Origin: Phycomyces nitens
Taxonomy: Eukaryota; Mucoromycota; Mucoromycetes; Mucorales; Phycomycetaceae
NCBI GenBank assembly: GCA_022702545.1
Contig: JAHRBC010000005.1
Span: forward strand, 4,797,501 to 4,861,500
Direction: 5' to 3'
DNA: 64,000 nt
Shown: positions 23,801 to 36,010 of the stretch, in pieces
Layout of the letters: each line of letters starts with the position of its first letter
Numbering within the stretch: the stretch's first letter is position 1
Notes under the pieces: generated by a model
Told to the model about the DNA's origin: nothing
The model's database searches: none
The model's input: the letters and a program-made list of their open reading frames with translations, nothing else
Program-made: the position numbers and the translations under genes

Positions 23801-24413
23801 CAGATACCAGGTAATTTAGTTGTGGCTTCACCTTTCGCGGACACTGGGGTTGTAGGACAAATTTAACACCATTACGATGGAGGTACCAGGTATCCGTTTG
23901 CCAATCAGGAATGGGCCTTGCTTGTTGTAACCATGTTCGACCAAGAATTAGATCGAACTTTGTCGGGAATACATAAGCATCGATTGTATCGGTATATCCG
24001 CTGAGAGAGAGAGAGAGAGTAGCCTTTTGATCAATGCTAAGTGTGTGACCACCGGCTGTTTCCACAGGACGACCACTGATACTGACAAGGTTTTGGGCAG
24101 ATTGTGCAATCTGAGGGGACACATAGTTCGCACTTGCGCCACTGTCAATCAATACCGAAATTAATTTATCATCCAGCATGGCCGGATACAAGGGGAGGTC
24201 AGTGTCAACCGCGGCATAGAGTCCTTCGAGGAAGGTCTGGTCAGCCATTAAGTGGGGCTCAGTCATCTCTTTAAGGCTTGTGGGAGTATTCAGTAACTCA
24301 GGTTCATTGGAGACATAAGAATAGGAATCACAAGTTTCTTTATTAATGGCAGTATATGATATTTCATTATTTTTACTGGCCTCTGGGGAGGATTTTTCTT
24401 CCATGCTACACAA
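20821..24413 (-). pseudogene. gypsy1 pol polyprotein, late frameshift
   Basis: The frame from 24413 to 21282 (1043 residues) shows, in order: aspartic protease (VLIDSGASANYVS), reverse transcriptase (MRMCVDYRALN, LVYLDDILIFS), RNase H (TDASDFGVGAVLL, TDHLPLKYF), and the zinc-binding HHCC region (HTGFGHAG ... CPECQ). The integrase core follows, with DFIGELP, TDRGPNF and GKCERLNG. Near 21300 the frame breaks and continues in another frame to 20821 with the integrase C-terminal region (IMKPHQFAIGEYLLLRHENK). RT-before-integrase order defines Ty3/gypsy. The protein would copy the element RNA and integrate the DNA. Gag lies just upstream in a different frame, implying a -1 relation or separate initiation. 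Confidence 0.88.
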
Positions 24414-24424
24414 CCGACCTCCCG

Positions 24425-25579
24425 TTATGGTTGTGCCTCGCGAAAACCCTGCTTCTTGCGGTTCTCCTCATCCAACTGCTTTATGGCAGCCAAGCGCTGC
24501 CGGCACTGTCTCTGCATATGCCCGGCCTTGTTGCACCAGTGGCAGATCACCTCGGAGCGGTTGTAAGCAGGCTTTCTTTGTTGGAACCAGCGGTGGGAAT
24601 CGATGGCGTCGATCTCCATGGGCACTGGCTCTTGCATTCTGTACTGTGATTGGTACTGGTATGGTTGTGGTTGATAATGAAACTGCTGTTGATACTGCTG
24701 TGGCTGTGGCTGGTACTGGTACTGCTGCGGCTGATGATAATACACCTGCGGGTGTCCAAGCTGTCTACTACTTTCGTAGGTTTGCGCCATCTGCATGGCC
24801 TCATCGACATCGGTTGGCGTGAGCGTTATCACGTGGAGACGTACTTCTTGTTGAAGACCACGGACAAATCTGTCCTGGGCTTCTTCGTTTGTCATGGAGG
24901 GGATCTCCAACTGGATATTTCTGAATTCGTCTACATACTCCAAGACGGTCCTGGTCTGGGAGAGGTTTGCCAAACGGTCTCTGGCTGAGCGGAGAGTGTG
25001 TGCAGGACGGAATTCTTCAATGATTGCCTCTTTGAATGGCTTCCAGGCGGAGGGATATGATGCCTTGCGTTCCATATGCTGCCACCAGACATCGGCTCGG
25101 CCTCGCAGTAAGTTTACTGCGTACAGCATAGTTTTCTCTGCGGTGAACTCATAATACTCAGTGTAACGTTCTACGCTTCTTAACCAGCCATCGAGGATCA
25201 TGGCTGATCGTTCTCCATGGTAACATTCTGGTTGCCGGATTCGTTCTCCACTGGGTTTCTGGCTGGCAATAGCACGTTTGAAAGCGTCGGCCATAGTGTT
25301 GGCCATTTCTGCCATATCGGGATTCTTTGACATAGCTTCAGATTTTCCGGTTAACGTGGCAACAAGCTTCTTTGCGTGGTGTGACCAATGTTCTTCTCTT
25401 TTCTGGGTGGATGGTATTCTCTGCTCACTAGGCAAGAATGGTATTGTTCGGTTTGACTTGTAACTTGCCACTAGGTTTTCAGGTAATGCTGCTTGGACTC
25501 GTTCTTCGATCTCAAAGCGCTGCTTTTCTTCGTTGGTATATTCTTTCTTGTCTTCAACGGATTGTCTTTCTGGATTCAT
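24425..25579 (-). CDS. gypsy1 Gag (capsid and nucleocapsid)
   Basis: 384 residues, starting MNPERQSVED. A capsid-like helical domain (LDGWLRSVERYTEYYEF ... WWQHMERK ... FRNIQLEIPSMTNEEAQ) occupies about residues 125-255. A Gln/Tyr/Pro-rich tract follows, and a single CCHC knuckle (CHWCNKAGHMQRQC) lies near residue 345. Gag packages the element RNA into cytoplasmic particles. The pol frame begins 12 bp after the stop and is offset by one base. It appears intact. Confidence 0.88.
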   Translation of the reverse strand: MNPERQSVEDKKEYTNEEKQRFEIEERVQAALPENLVASYKSNRTIPFLPSEQRIPSTQKREEHWSHHAKKLVATLTGKSEAMSKNPDMAEMANTMADAFKRAIASQKPSGERIRQPECYHGERSAMILDGWLRSVERYTEYYEFTAEKTMLYAVNLLRGRADVWWQHMERKASYPSAWKPFKEAIIEEFRPAHTLRSARDRLANLSQTRTVLEYVDEFRNIQLEIPSMTNEEAQDRFVRGLQQEVRLHVITLTPTDVDEAMQMAQTYESSRQLGHPQVYYHQPQQYQYQPQPQQYQQQFHYQPQPYQYQSQYRMQEPVPMEIDAIDSHRWFQQRKPAYNRSEVICHWCNKAGHMQRQCRQRLAAIKQLDEENRKKQGFREAQP

Positions 25580-25620
25580 AGAGTGTTCTTGGGGAGGATC
25601 GTTAAGCTTCAGCTACCAAT

Positions 25621-25938
25621 TGTCGTTCCTGATCTAGGCTATCTTCCAATTCACTGTAAACGTAGTCGAATTGGTCAAGCTTTAATACACAGGAGTATTC
25701 AAAATAAGAGAGAGGATAAAAGATAATTTTTATTGTTTTGAATTTGGATATCTTATATAGTTTTCTAAATGATTATTCATCTTTGACTACACTGAAGAGG
25801 TGTCTAATGTTCTTACAAAATTATTATAAACGGATTACAAATTTCTGTAATTACAAACAGATGAATAATCATTTCAAATCATGCCTCATTTGTAAAGACA
25901 AGTCACTAGAGCTTGTTTCACCAAAATTAGGCACGACA
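25621..25938 (-). repeat. 5-prime LTR of gypsy1
   Basis: 318 bp, near-identical to 20573-20890. It would carry the promoter for the leftward transcript. Confidence 0.9.
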
Positions 25939-26175
25939 ACCAACTGAAGAAACAGTTAGATAAAAATAAAGATAAAATACTATGGATTTCCTACCGAAAT
26001 AGAGATCGTTGGTTATGAAAGATTTGATGAGAATACGTATGAAAGTTAAGAAGGGTGAAGAAAAGAGGAAAGTTAAAAGTTGACTAAAATATATATTGTG
26101 TGTAAATTGAAATATTGGATTTGGTAATCCTGGCAATCGTTGTACCAAATGGTAATACTGCGTATAACCATTTCA
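25939..26175 (-). repeat. left LTR of gypsy2, second segment
   Basis: Matches 31183-31415. The first 39 bp of the same LTR lie at 20534-20572 on the other side of gypsy1. Confidence 0.88.
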
Positions 26176-29100
26176 TCTTCCCCTCAATATCGTAGCGGAA
26201 GGTACGTCAAGACGTTCCTTGAAGCGACGCATGTTAGACTTATTTACTCTTCTTTTAAGTAACCTGCCATTCATATCTGCGAGTTGATATGTGCTATTTC
26301 CGAAACCAGCGATTACTGTGTACACTTCTGGTTTATAATTGGAGTCCATTTTACTACTCTTATTAGGTCTGACTCGAACGACCTTTGTACCGGGCGTAAA
26401 ATTGTCTTCTTCGATGGGGTGATCGGGATAATCTTGAGGACTATCTTCATTCTGGATGGCTCTATTCTGGAGTTGGTTCAACCTTTCAAACCCAAGAGAA
26501 CGGCCAAAACTCTGGAGTACATCTTGTCTGTATGAACAGGGTGCTTGACCAAAAAGCAGTTCAAACGGGAGACTCTCATTACTTCATGGGCTTTAGTACG
26601 ATAGGAGTATAACACTGCTGGTAAATGGAGGTCCCAATCCTCAGGTTGTTCATACGCTAGTTTCTTGATAGATCTTGTTAACGTGCCATTCATCTTCTCG
26701 ACCATTCCGTTTGTCTGAGGGTGGTACGGTGAAGAGAATTTGTGATGAGTTTTTACCAAAGCGAGAAAAGTCTCAACCATCTCGTTATCAAAGTGTCGAC
26801 CATTATCTGAGAGCAAATGAGTTGGCGGACCAAACTGACAGAAAATATTCTCATAGAGAAAATTGGCAACGGTGGCAGCATCGGCCTTTTCGGTGGCTAA
26901 TGCAATGGGCCATCTGGTAAAGTGTTCAACCGCAACCAATACGTAACTGTTTCCTCTTGATGAGCACGGAAACGGACCGACAAAGTCAATGGAAAATTGT
27001 TCAAATAGACGGGTTACTGGTACTGAACCTAGAGCAGGACGTTTGGAGAGCGGCGCAAACAACTGACATTCTTTGCATGTTTGAATATATTCACGCAATT
27101 CATCGAATGCATGCGGCCACCAATATTCAAAGTACAGCCGTGCCCAAGATGCATGTTGCCCATAATGTCCGTGACCGTCATGTACTTCCCTGAGTACCTT
27201 ATTGCGTTCATTGATGAAGGGTACTCAAAGAAATCTCATGCCAACTTGTCTGTAAAGTCGATCATCCTGTAATTTGTAACGGAAAGCACGATGTCTGGTC
27301 TTCTGGTCCACCTGCTCTGAACCGGGGTGGTGTAGGTAAAAGAATATGTCACATAGCCACTTCTCATACTGACTTTCTTCTAGGAGAAGGTGTTCATACA
27401 ATGCCTCCAGTGCATCCTCGCCATCTGAATCTCCTATTTGCTCTGGGAGAGGATACCAAGACAATGCATCAGCGACTACATTGGTCTTCCCTGGTATGTG
27501 AATCACATTGAATCGAAATTCTTGGGTTGCGAGAACCCATCGCTGCAACCTTTGATTCGGGTCGGTCTTGGAAAACAGGTAACTGACTGCGGAATTGTCG
27601 GTATACAAGGTAAAGGGTTTGTCAAAGAGATATTTGTGCAGTTTCTTGAATGCGTGAATCACAGCTAGCAGTTCTTTCTCTACTGTCGGGTACTTCACTT
27701 CTGAAGGCTGTAACTTTCTCGAGAGGAAACATATTGGGCGTTCTCCTTCCTTGTCTTCTAGTTGCGATAATACCGCCCCTATGCCAATGTCCGAGGCATC
27801 AGTGTATAGCCTATACGGGATTTCAGGATCTGGATAATGCAACGTTGTTGCGTTCATCATTGCTTGCTTGAGGTTTTGAAAGGATCGCTCACACAAATCT
27901 GTCCAGTGAAACTCCACGCTTTTTTTAAGCAACTCATTCATAGGGCTAGCTATGTCACTGAAAGACTGAATATGTCTGTGGTAAAATCCGCAAAGATTTA
28001 CAAAGGCACGGATTCCTGTCTCATTGGTGGGTCTTGGGAAATCAAGTATCTTGTTGATTTTTGCAGGCAACGGCTTGATACCATTTGGGGAGACATTGAA
28101 CCCCAACAGATCGATGTCTGATCTTGCTAAGAAACATTTGTTCGCATTGAGTTTCATATTGACCTCGTCCATTCTCTTGAAAACTTGTCTCAAATGTTCT
28201 AGATGCTCGTCAAAGGAGCCAGAGTAAACGGTGACATCGTCTATATAGGCAACTGCAAACTTTTCCAAAAATGGGAGCATGGCCAAATGGATAGCCCGGG
28301 AAAAGGTGCTTGGACCGTTCTGAATACCAAAAGGCATGACTCGGTAAGAGTAATTGCCCCACGGAGTGGCTATCGTCAACTTGGGTATGGATGATTCTTC
28401 TACTGCGATTTGGTGAAATCCTTTAAGCATATCCAATGCTGAATACATTTGTGCACCTCCGAGAGCTTCTAACAAGTCTGGTATTGTTGGGAGCGGCCAA
28501 GTGTCTCTGACAGTGACCTTATTTAGGTCTTGGAATTGGGTGACTAGACGTCTGTCCCCAGTCTTCTTCTTTACGTATCTGCACGGGAAACTCCATCCGC
28601 CGTGCTTGGAATTATGAGGTGAGTAAGTGTTTGGAATGAGAATACCGTTCAGAACCATTGCTTCCAAATCTTGTTTCAAATATTCCCTTTCTGCTTGTGA
28701 TAGTAATGAGTAAGGTCTACGATAAATGGGTTTTGCCTCTCCAGTGTCAATATGTAATTTGACTAGATCTGTTTGAGTGAGATGTTCGTAGTCCACACCA
28801 AAGCAATTTTCATTTTCGATGACCAACTTAAGGAGCTCTTTCTTTTGATGCGTTGACAATAGCAAATTTTCATTGATTGATTGTGGTAACTTTCCAAGGC
28901 GATCTTTTGAATTGGTTGCAGACGGGACTTCCTCCTCGTCATCAGAAGCAATCACCAGGAAAAAGTCTTCGTTTTCTTCTTCGCTTTCCTCAATTTCAGA
29001 GCTATCTTGAGTCGGTTCCTTATAATTTTGGGGCTCATAATGTACTTCACAGGGTGTAACACCTGTATCTGTACGGATATACCAAAAGTGGGTAGTCCAG

Positions 29101-29972
29101 TCTGTTCCAATACGCAAGTGGTGCAAACCAAGACGGCCAATGAGGAAATCATACTTGTTGCCTACGTCCAGGCAGAGTGCACGGAACTTGATAGTACTTA
29201 TATTACCGACATTGATCTCTAGGTCCAAAGCGACGCCATGTGGCTTGGTAAAGGTTCCGTCTCCAAGCATCAGCTCGCGTGAAGCTTCTCCTAAATGTGT
29301 GATACCCAGTCGACGGACAAAGTCCAAACTGATGATGCACGGGGTACACCCTCCATCGAGAATCATCTCGCAAGGTACTCCATTGATGAATCCGTTGGTT
29401 CTAGGGGCTCCATTGCCTTGTGGTATAACTGGACCCACATCGTACTCGTCCCAAGGATCATCAACCAACATGTTTACTGGAGGAACAGGGCCAAACACTG
29501 GTTGGATTGTCTTTTTGTGAGGTTTGGTTAACACGCTTTTAATTTGGGTTCGTGCCGTGGCAGATATTTCGGCTATCTGTGCAAGTGACATACTATACAC
29601 TGGGCGATTGACCAGTTCACCCATACTCAATGGGGGATTTGCGATCCTGAAAGGTTGCGAATTTCGGACAGGTCGCACTTCCTTCATAACAATGTCTTCA
29701 GAAACTGGAATGGTAGTCTGAACGTTCTGAGGTTGACTGCGGATCACCGTTGCACCCAGAACAGTTTCTGCTGGTACACTAATTTTATTTTTGTGCTTGG
29801 GTTTTTCTTGAGATCTGGGGCCACTGCTCTTGCCAAACGTTACCCCGGATCGGGTAGTTTTGTGAGTTATGGGTTTGACTGTCTTGACTCCAAGAAGCTT
29901 GTCCTTATCATCTTGGATTTTGGTATTTGGACGGTCAGCGATAAGACACTCATCATATTCCTCTATGATCAT
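26173..29972 (-). pseudogene. gypsy2 pol polyprotein, nonsense codon and frameshift
   Basis: The frame 29972-27225 holds protease (MILDGGCTPCIIS), reverse transcriptase (CRYVKKKTGDRRLVTQFQDL, FAVAYIDDVTVYS) and RNase H (YTDASDIGIGAVLS, YTDNSAVSYL). TGA at 27225-27227 interrupts it. The same frame then continues through the zinc-binding region (CKECQ) and integrase core (FSIDFVGPFP, LSDNGRHF, GMVEKMNG) to 26478, where it shifts into the frame ending at 26173 (PGTKVVRVRPNK...). The protease has DGG where DSG or DTG is usual, so its activity is doubtful. The pol ATG overlaps the gag stop as ATGA, suggesting termination-reinitiation. Confidence 0.87.
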
Positions 29973-31047
29973 CGCGGCAGCCGCACTTTTCTTTTTGGCT
30001 GGTACTTATCACAGTCGAAGTACTTATGGTTCTTGTTGCCACAAAGTTTACAAGGTTTGGGGCACTCAGAGGCTGGATGAGAAGTATCTTTGCAATTATA
30101 ACATGAAAATGGCTTTTTGGTCTGGGGCACTGATTTTGTTTGTACTGCTTTGGATACTTCGCCTAAGAGCAATGACATCTCTTTGATACCTTTGACCAAC
30201 AGCTCGATATTGTCAGGAGAACCTTTGCTCTGGGAACCTTTAGACTTGGTTTGGTTCTCTTTATTCTTGGAAACTTTGGAATCAGGCTTATCAATTTTGC
30301 CCTTCTTTGAGCTCTTTTGCTTTTTAGGTTTTTCTTCTTCATCAGAACTGGAGCTCGAGGACTCATTGTCAGATGAACTAGATGATGGCGATTCTTCAGA
30401 TGATTCTGATTCTGACTCGTCATCGGACTCGCTGTTTCGTTTGAGAATTTTATAGGCTTCTTTGAGTGTATCAGGACGTTCACTTCGCATTATGCTTCTC
30501 AAGCTTCTTGATTTGATACCGCCAATGAATTTCTTTATGAACCCTCGTTCAGATATGGTAAGTTCCGCCAAGTCTTCAGGATTTCGGGTTACTTGACTTG
30601 TTTCACGAACAACCGGGGTACTTTGTTATCTGTTGCTTTCTGATGATGTTCTTCCTCATCCTCAGAATCCAAGTCTTGTTCTGCTCGGCGAACTAGTCGA
30701 AGACGTTCCTTCTCATACTGCTTGCGTAATTTCTCGAAACGTTCAATGAACTTGCGGGGTGATTCTTTTCGCTTCATTTTAAAAGAAAGAATACGGCTGA
30801 CGACCTTGAGGAGATTAGGTTTCTTGCCAAACTCGTCCATAAAGCTTTCTTTAAATTCTTTCCAGTCATTGAAGTCTTGATCGACTACCCAGTTATAAGC
30901 CCTTCCTTGGAGCCAGCTTTCTACATATTGAAGCTTGTCCGAGTCGTTCCACTTGTTGAACTTGGCACTCTGTTCAAATTTACGGAGCCACAGTTCAGGA
31001 TCTTTACCCTTCTTGAACTCCGGGCACTTAATCATTATAGAAGCCAT
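29969..31047 (-). pseudogene. gypsy2 Gag, frameshifted
   Basis: The N-terminal part (31047-30589, MASIMIKCPE...) shows a retrotransposon Gag helical core (WLQGRAYNWVVDQ, KESFMDEFGKKP, FIERFEKLRKQYEKE). At about 30590 the frame shifts by one base and continues to 29969. That second part holds a Ser/Asp/Glu-rich stretch, a Lys/Ser-rich stretch and two zinc knuckles (CYNCKDTSHPASEC and CKLCGNKNHKYFDC). A single-base indel is the simplest reading. Confidence 0.83.
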
Positions 31048-31143
31048 GGAGTTAAAGATCGAGCCGATACGAATTATTGTTCCTTTTGGTATGATTTTAG
31101 ACTTGCAGGCTAATAATTTTGTTTCTGGCAGAAGGCACCAAAA

Positions 31144-31415
31144 TGATACGTAACTCTTTGTTTATTATAAAAATAAAAACCAACTGAAGAAACAGTTAGA
31201 TAAAAATAAAGATAAAATACTATGGATTTCCTACCGAAATAGAGATCGTTGGTTATGAAAGATTTGATGAGAATACGTATGAAAGTTAAGAAGGGTGAAG
31301 AAAAGAGGAAAGTTAAAAGTTGACTAAAATATATATTGTGTGTAAATTGAAATATTGGATTTGGTAATCCTGGCAATCGTTGTACCAAATGGTAATACTG
31401 CGTATAACCATTTCA
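31144..31415 (-). repeat. right (5-prime) LTR of gypsy2
   Basis: 272 bp, begins TGATACG and ends ATTTCA. It is nearly identical to the split left copy. Confidence 0.88.
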
Positions 31416-32085
31416 AATCTATAAAATTGTCATTTTGGATCTGGGTTGTTCTGTCAAGTCTCGACTGGGTGTATCTTGCTAATGCTTGACTTAGATAAGT
31501 TTTGCAATAGATCACCACCAACTAGGACGTTTAAGATAAATAGGAATATAGAGAATTGAATGCTTTTTTATTGATACAAATCGTTGTAGTATTTATACAG
31601 ATTTTATAAGTGAAACTATCTAAACTAATTACTTTTTACTCAAGACACATTGGTTATCTCTTTATGAGAGGCAATGAGAATATGTCTTGGTTTTACAAAA
31701 AGGGGAACCAATCGGTATAACATTGAGGACATATGTTAAAAGCATTACCGATTGGGTACCTGATTATCTGGGTTATTATTTGCTATGTCAACTCTGACAG
31801 TTCTTCCAATGCTATAACACAGCCAATATTGGTCAACCCACTGGGAATCGTAAACAAGGATAAAAGAGTAAAAAGAGGATAGAAATGTCAGACTTGACAT
31901 CGGCAACCGAAATCGGCTCTTGATAGGCAATCAGTAATGATTGACTTTTTTTGGGTAAACGATCAAGACCTTGCTGATTGGTTTTCATATATATGTTTCT
32001 AAATGTCTCAAGTGTCTTAAATTACAAATATCTTCTAAGTATATTCTACTGGACAATAACTATCTAAGACATATTAATGTAGCTA
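31416..32085. other. 670 bp without recognisable gene
   Basis: AT-rich sequence between gypsy2 and element D. It contains the partly complementary pair accaatcggtataac and accgattgggtacc. It may be a decayed LTR or older repeat; nothing can be assigned. Confidence 0.3.
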
Positions 32086-32328
32086 TCACTGGGAAAACGG
32101 TGGGCTGTTCTACTGTGCACAGTTAACTGAGAACGTGGAGAAAGCTGAAGCAATTTTGCAACTCAACATGTTTTTTTGTGATCACCTTGAAAATATTATT
32201 TTCTTGTATTTAATTGGCTCAAATATAAAGAACAGGAGATAATATTTTTACACTCTTATAAAACCATAGCAAATAAAGCATATATAACACTTGTTTTCTT
32301 TTTGTTTAAACTTCAATACACAAATACC

Positions 32329-32722
32329 ATGTCTTCTACTTCCGATGTCTACAATGAGAAGTGCTTTTGCCCTAGATGCAGTACAAGCAAGAATGGTTAC
32401 AGTCTTGTCCAGAAACTGACTGCTCAACGTTATGCAAAGAGAGCAAGATTAGAGCGTCTTGAAGATTGTGAAAGGGGCAAGTTACTTTTGTAAACACTCT
32501 ATGAATTGTATCATAATATATTTTATTAGAAATCTCCTCCCAATGCAATATGATAGATGTTGATTTTGAACGTAAGGATTATTTATTGGCATAGCAACAG
32601 AAACTAAATAACTACTATATTCTATATTTGGCTACCTTGTTCCATAAAGTCGGGTCCTCAGATGTACTTGGTGATCAGGAGAACTCGCTGTTTTTTGGAA
32701 GCCGATCCTTTTGCCAATTATA
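32329..32722 (+). pseudogene. CACTA-like transposase of D, N-terminal fragment
   Basis: Begins MSSTSDVYNEKCFCPRCSTS with the CxCxxC set, nearly identical to the N-terminal exon of B. The next exon starts near 32649 and reads towards the ADPFA segment. It is cut at 32722 by the CACTACGG terminus of element I, and the remaining exons are absent. Confidence 0.75.
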
Positions 32723-34925
32723 CACTACGGCAAAAGGAGTGGGAACAGCTACCAAAACGGTAACATAACTGCCATTTTTTATGATTTTAGAGTGCTTTTT
32801 CTCTGCAGATTGTGGTTGAAAGGTAATGTCATCGATGCCGATTCATAAAAGTCGCATAGAATCTCTTTTCATCTGATAATGAGGTAGTTGTAGTACCATA
32901 GAAAGGGCCCGTAAATTTTTAGGCAACCTTGTTTATTGAAATGAGCATTTTATTTGGTGTTAAAGATGTTGCGCATTCTTGAGAAAAATAATTTTTTGGC
33001 TGTGTGAACAAAACGGTAGCATAACTACTGTTTTTTTGAAACCAATTTTTTGTTTTTGACATTATTAGCCATTTTATTTTATTTGGTGTCCGTATAATAA
33101 TATAAAGAAGTATAGAGAGAGCATTATAAAGAAAGAATTATAAAATAAAGAGGCTACTCATGGTGACACGTCAATTATTCTTGAATATGTAGTACAGTGC
33201 AATAAAATAGAATTATTTCCGTCTGGTAGGTATTGATTGAGTCGTTGATGTTGGACGTCATCTACATTAACAACTGCAAATGTCGGTTGTAGTATATAGC
33301 CCATTGTACAAAGTGCGGGCTGCTACTTTATTTCTGCTACATACAAGTCATCATTTGTAATGTCAAGCTCCTTCATAAGTTTTTTCTAAAGTAACAAAAT
33401 ATTGACTAAAGTCTTAATCTCTATACTAAAAGTAGAGATGAACAATACTAATAAGCTGGTTTTCATTAGTTATATTGTGATTGCTAGGTAAGCATATACA
33501 AATAGCAAGTGATTCTTATTTTGTGTTTTTACTAATACTATATTTATTTTCTATAAGGACAAGGGGGGTGTTGGGTGGTGATTGTTGGTGCTAATATCGC
33601 CGTTTGGGTATATAAATGAAGAATGCAAAGTTGAATCCGTCCAATGATGGACATTAACAATGACAGTAGAAACATCAACCTCCATAGCATTCAAATCAGT
33701 ATGCCACAGGTAATAACTAAACAGAACTTCATTTATACTATTATTATGCCGTGTATAACATTACTATTTAAATAGACAAATTGACTGAAAAGCTTACACA
33801 GTTGGTCACCACTTCTCCCATTGAAAATATCACAAAAACGAGCTTTAGTATATATATGTGATTGCAAAAGGTTAATATTAGGATAGATCTTAATTATTAT
33901 ATTGATATAGTTGCGGATTTCAGAGTATCTAATGAGCTTATCCAGTTTACTTATAATTATCTCTATGAATTGAGTGGAGCAGCTTTGTAATGGGCCTTGG
34001 CGATTTATTATATGAAAAAAGGTGTATCAGGTAATTTTGAATAGTTTAAAAGAGACCGAGATATAGCCTTGCTATAAACTTGTTGGGAAAGTAAGTTGCG
34101 CAGATTCTCAAAGTGTATCTTATGGAAAAGGTAATAATCGATTGTAACAACAATAAAATACTATACTATGATTTAACTTGTGTTTTTATTTTATCTGGCA
34201 ACGCAAAAGTTATATTAAGATACAAGGGCCATTCCTTTGTTCACAATGTAAAGGATATGGTTATTATCCATGCTTGGCAAGTATCGGACAGCAAGCTATT
34301 TTATTAATATTTTTACCAAAAACCTTTGCAGTCAAATGAAGATTGATCAACCCAAAGGGACATTCAAAAGTCAATAGTTTGTTAAAGTGTTTGGTTTGTA
34401 TATATTTTTCATTTATTATAAATAGATATCTGGTATAAAAAGGGATCAATTGGACAAATACCTTGATTAGCTTGGTAAGTTAGTAATTGATACAAGTGGT
34501 GGTCTCAAAGAAAAGAGTAAACTTCATTTACATACGCTTTATCAATAAGATCAAAAAATACGGCACAAGAGAACCCATAGAGAATAACCTTTGTTTATGT
34601 TAATATTTTTCTCAAACCATGCTTTGACTATGAATCGCGGCATCAACTAAAAGCATGGTCTTATATTATCAAACACTATTTAATTGACAAGAACACTATC
34701 ATATGGCCATAAAATAACATAATGGTCTATCACAGAATCAATATAAATATTATAGAATGCTGTGCACCAAGTCTTGGAAAAGGCTTTACAATCAATAATC
34801 AGGCTCATAAATAAATAATAGAGAATAATAAAGTAAGTTGACTCTAATATATGTTTTGAATACACATTATAGTTAATACAATATTATTTATTACAATATA
34901 GCAGCAAAGTCTAAGTCGTTCTTTT
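32723..34925. mobile_element. non-autonomous CACTACGG-type element I, truncated
   Basis: Starts CACTACGGCAAAAGGAGTGG and is highly similar to 43228-45435 (element J). It carries subterminal AACGGTA motifs at about 32755 and 33012. It has no right terminus: similarity stops near 34925, where the third-gene array of D begins, so a deletion has joined the two. There is no supported gene in it; the short frames inside are not conserved with any protein I know. Confidence 0.75.
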
Positions 34926-35030
34926 CTTTTTTGCTCTTTTTTCCTTTCCCTCGTTTCCTATATCCGGGCCCATTTTTTCTTTCTTTTTTACACATCTTTA
35001 CACTAAAAAATTGGCGGCTTCTTTATAAAC

Positions 35031-36010
35031 ATGCGCTCATTCCAATACATCCTGCTTGCATTGCTCATCCAAACAATCTGTGGTCAGTTGAATGTGCCTT
35101 TAGCATCTCGCAAATTATCCTGACTCTCTTTTTTATTTTATAGACCTCCTCAACTCACACAGCTTATTATATGGTTCTATCATCAATATTGGGCTAAAAA
35201 AATCTTTTCGTGTCAAACAATTTTCTATTCTAACGTTGCTTATTTTATTGTAGATCACACCACCATTCACCCCATCTACCTCTTCCTTCATGTACGATTA
35301 GAATCATAATGGTAATATCTTTTCTTAGTCTTTATATTTTTTATAATATTATTCTGATCCTCTCTTTTTCTCTTATAGCCCTCCGCCACTCACATGGTCT
35401 ATTATATAGGTATCATCATCAGTGTCATAGTAAAAAAGAACCTTTTGGTGTCAAACCTTTTTTTTGTCCAACGTTGTTTATTCTACTTGGGTCACCCCCA
35501 TCACACCCTGTCCATCTCTTCCATCATCTACAACTGGTTATCATAATGGTAATGCCTTTTCTTAGTCTTTATCTCTTTCCATAATATTATTCTGGCTATT
35601 TACTAATATTGTTCTATACTCTTAATAAGAATCTATTGTTGGTCATCACGTAGCATCCCTCTACTTAATTGTCAACTCTGTTTCTGGTATGCAAATCGAT
35701 TATTCTATCACTCAATTCACCCATAGTAATTTACTTTACCCCATCTCTAGTCAATCTAATCATACAAGATGCCATGTCATGCCATGCCATGCTGCACAAC
35801 TCAGCCCCACTTTGTCCGTTCTTATCCATCCCTTACAATGTAAGTATAATATACCTCGCATCTTGAACAACACCCGCACTCTTGAATATATGTCACTAAT
35901 ATAACTTTTATTGTATTAGAATACTGCCGCAACCACCCAAATTGCCATCGGTCCCTATTTTCAGGTATTGTTCAGTAGTGAAGCACCCGATCCAAGTAGT
36001 ATCAAGTAGG
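35031..36010 (+). pseudogene. third-gene (micro-exon) array of element D
   Basis: The first exon has ATG at 35031. Exon-like pieces follow with acceptors at about 35141, 35253, 35378, 35509, 35759 and 35919, and donors at about 35083, 35312, 35552, 35687, 35839 and 35964. The last exons encode NSAPLCPFLSIPYN, as in A. Fewer modules are present than in B. In-frame stops appear in several modules, so it is probably decayed. From 36010 to 36534 there is only AT-rich terminal sequence of D. Confidence 0.5.

Larger units (their letters stand above)
20573..25938 (-). mobile_element. Ty3/gypsy element gypsy1
   Basis: LTRs of 318 bp, 20573-20890 and 25621-25938, begin TGTCGTTCC and end CGACA and look almost identical. 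The 4-bp target repeat ACCA is found on both sides (20569-20572 and 25939-25942). The minus strand carries gag then pol. It is inserted in the left LTR of gypsy2 and is therefore younger than it. Confidence 0.9.
20534..31415 (-). mobile_element. Ty3/gypsy element gypsy2, with gypsy1 nested in its left LTR
   Basis: LTRs of 272 bp (TGATACG...ATTTCA): right copy 31144-31415; left copy split into 20534-20572 and 25939-26175 by gypsy1. The 4-bp repeats AATC flank the element (20530-20533 and 31416-31419). The internal part, read on the minus strand, is gag then pol with protease, reverse transcriptase, RNase H and integrase in Ty3 order. Both genes are interrupted, so the copy is dead. Confidence 0.88.

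Noticed and set aside
31416..32085. Solo LTR
   Set aside because: No matching second copy, no convincing TG...CA ends and no target duplication could be identified.
34113..34307. 64-residue frame duplicated at 44616-44810
   Set aside because: It lies in both copies I and J because the elements are near-identical; no start context, motif or codon bias supports it as a gene.
35031..35083. Signal-peptide-like first exon in the D and B third gene (MRSFQYILLALL)
   Set aside because: The frame is attractive, but I could not continue it through the next exons without stops. In the homologous region the alignable frame is a different one, so I do not claim secretion.
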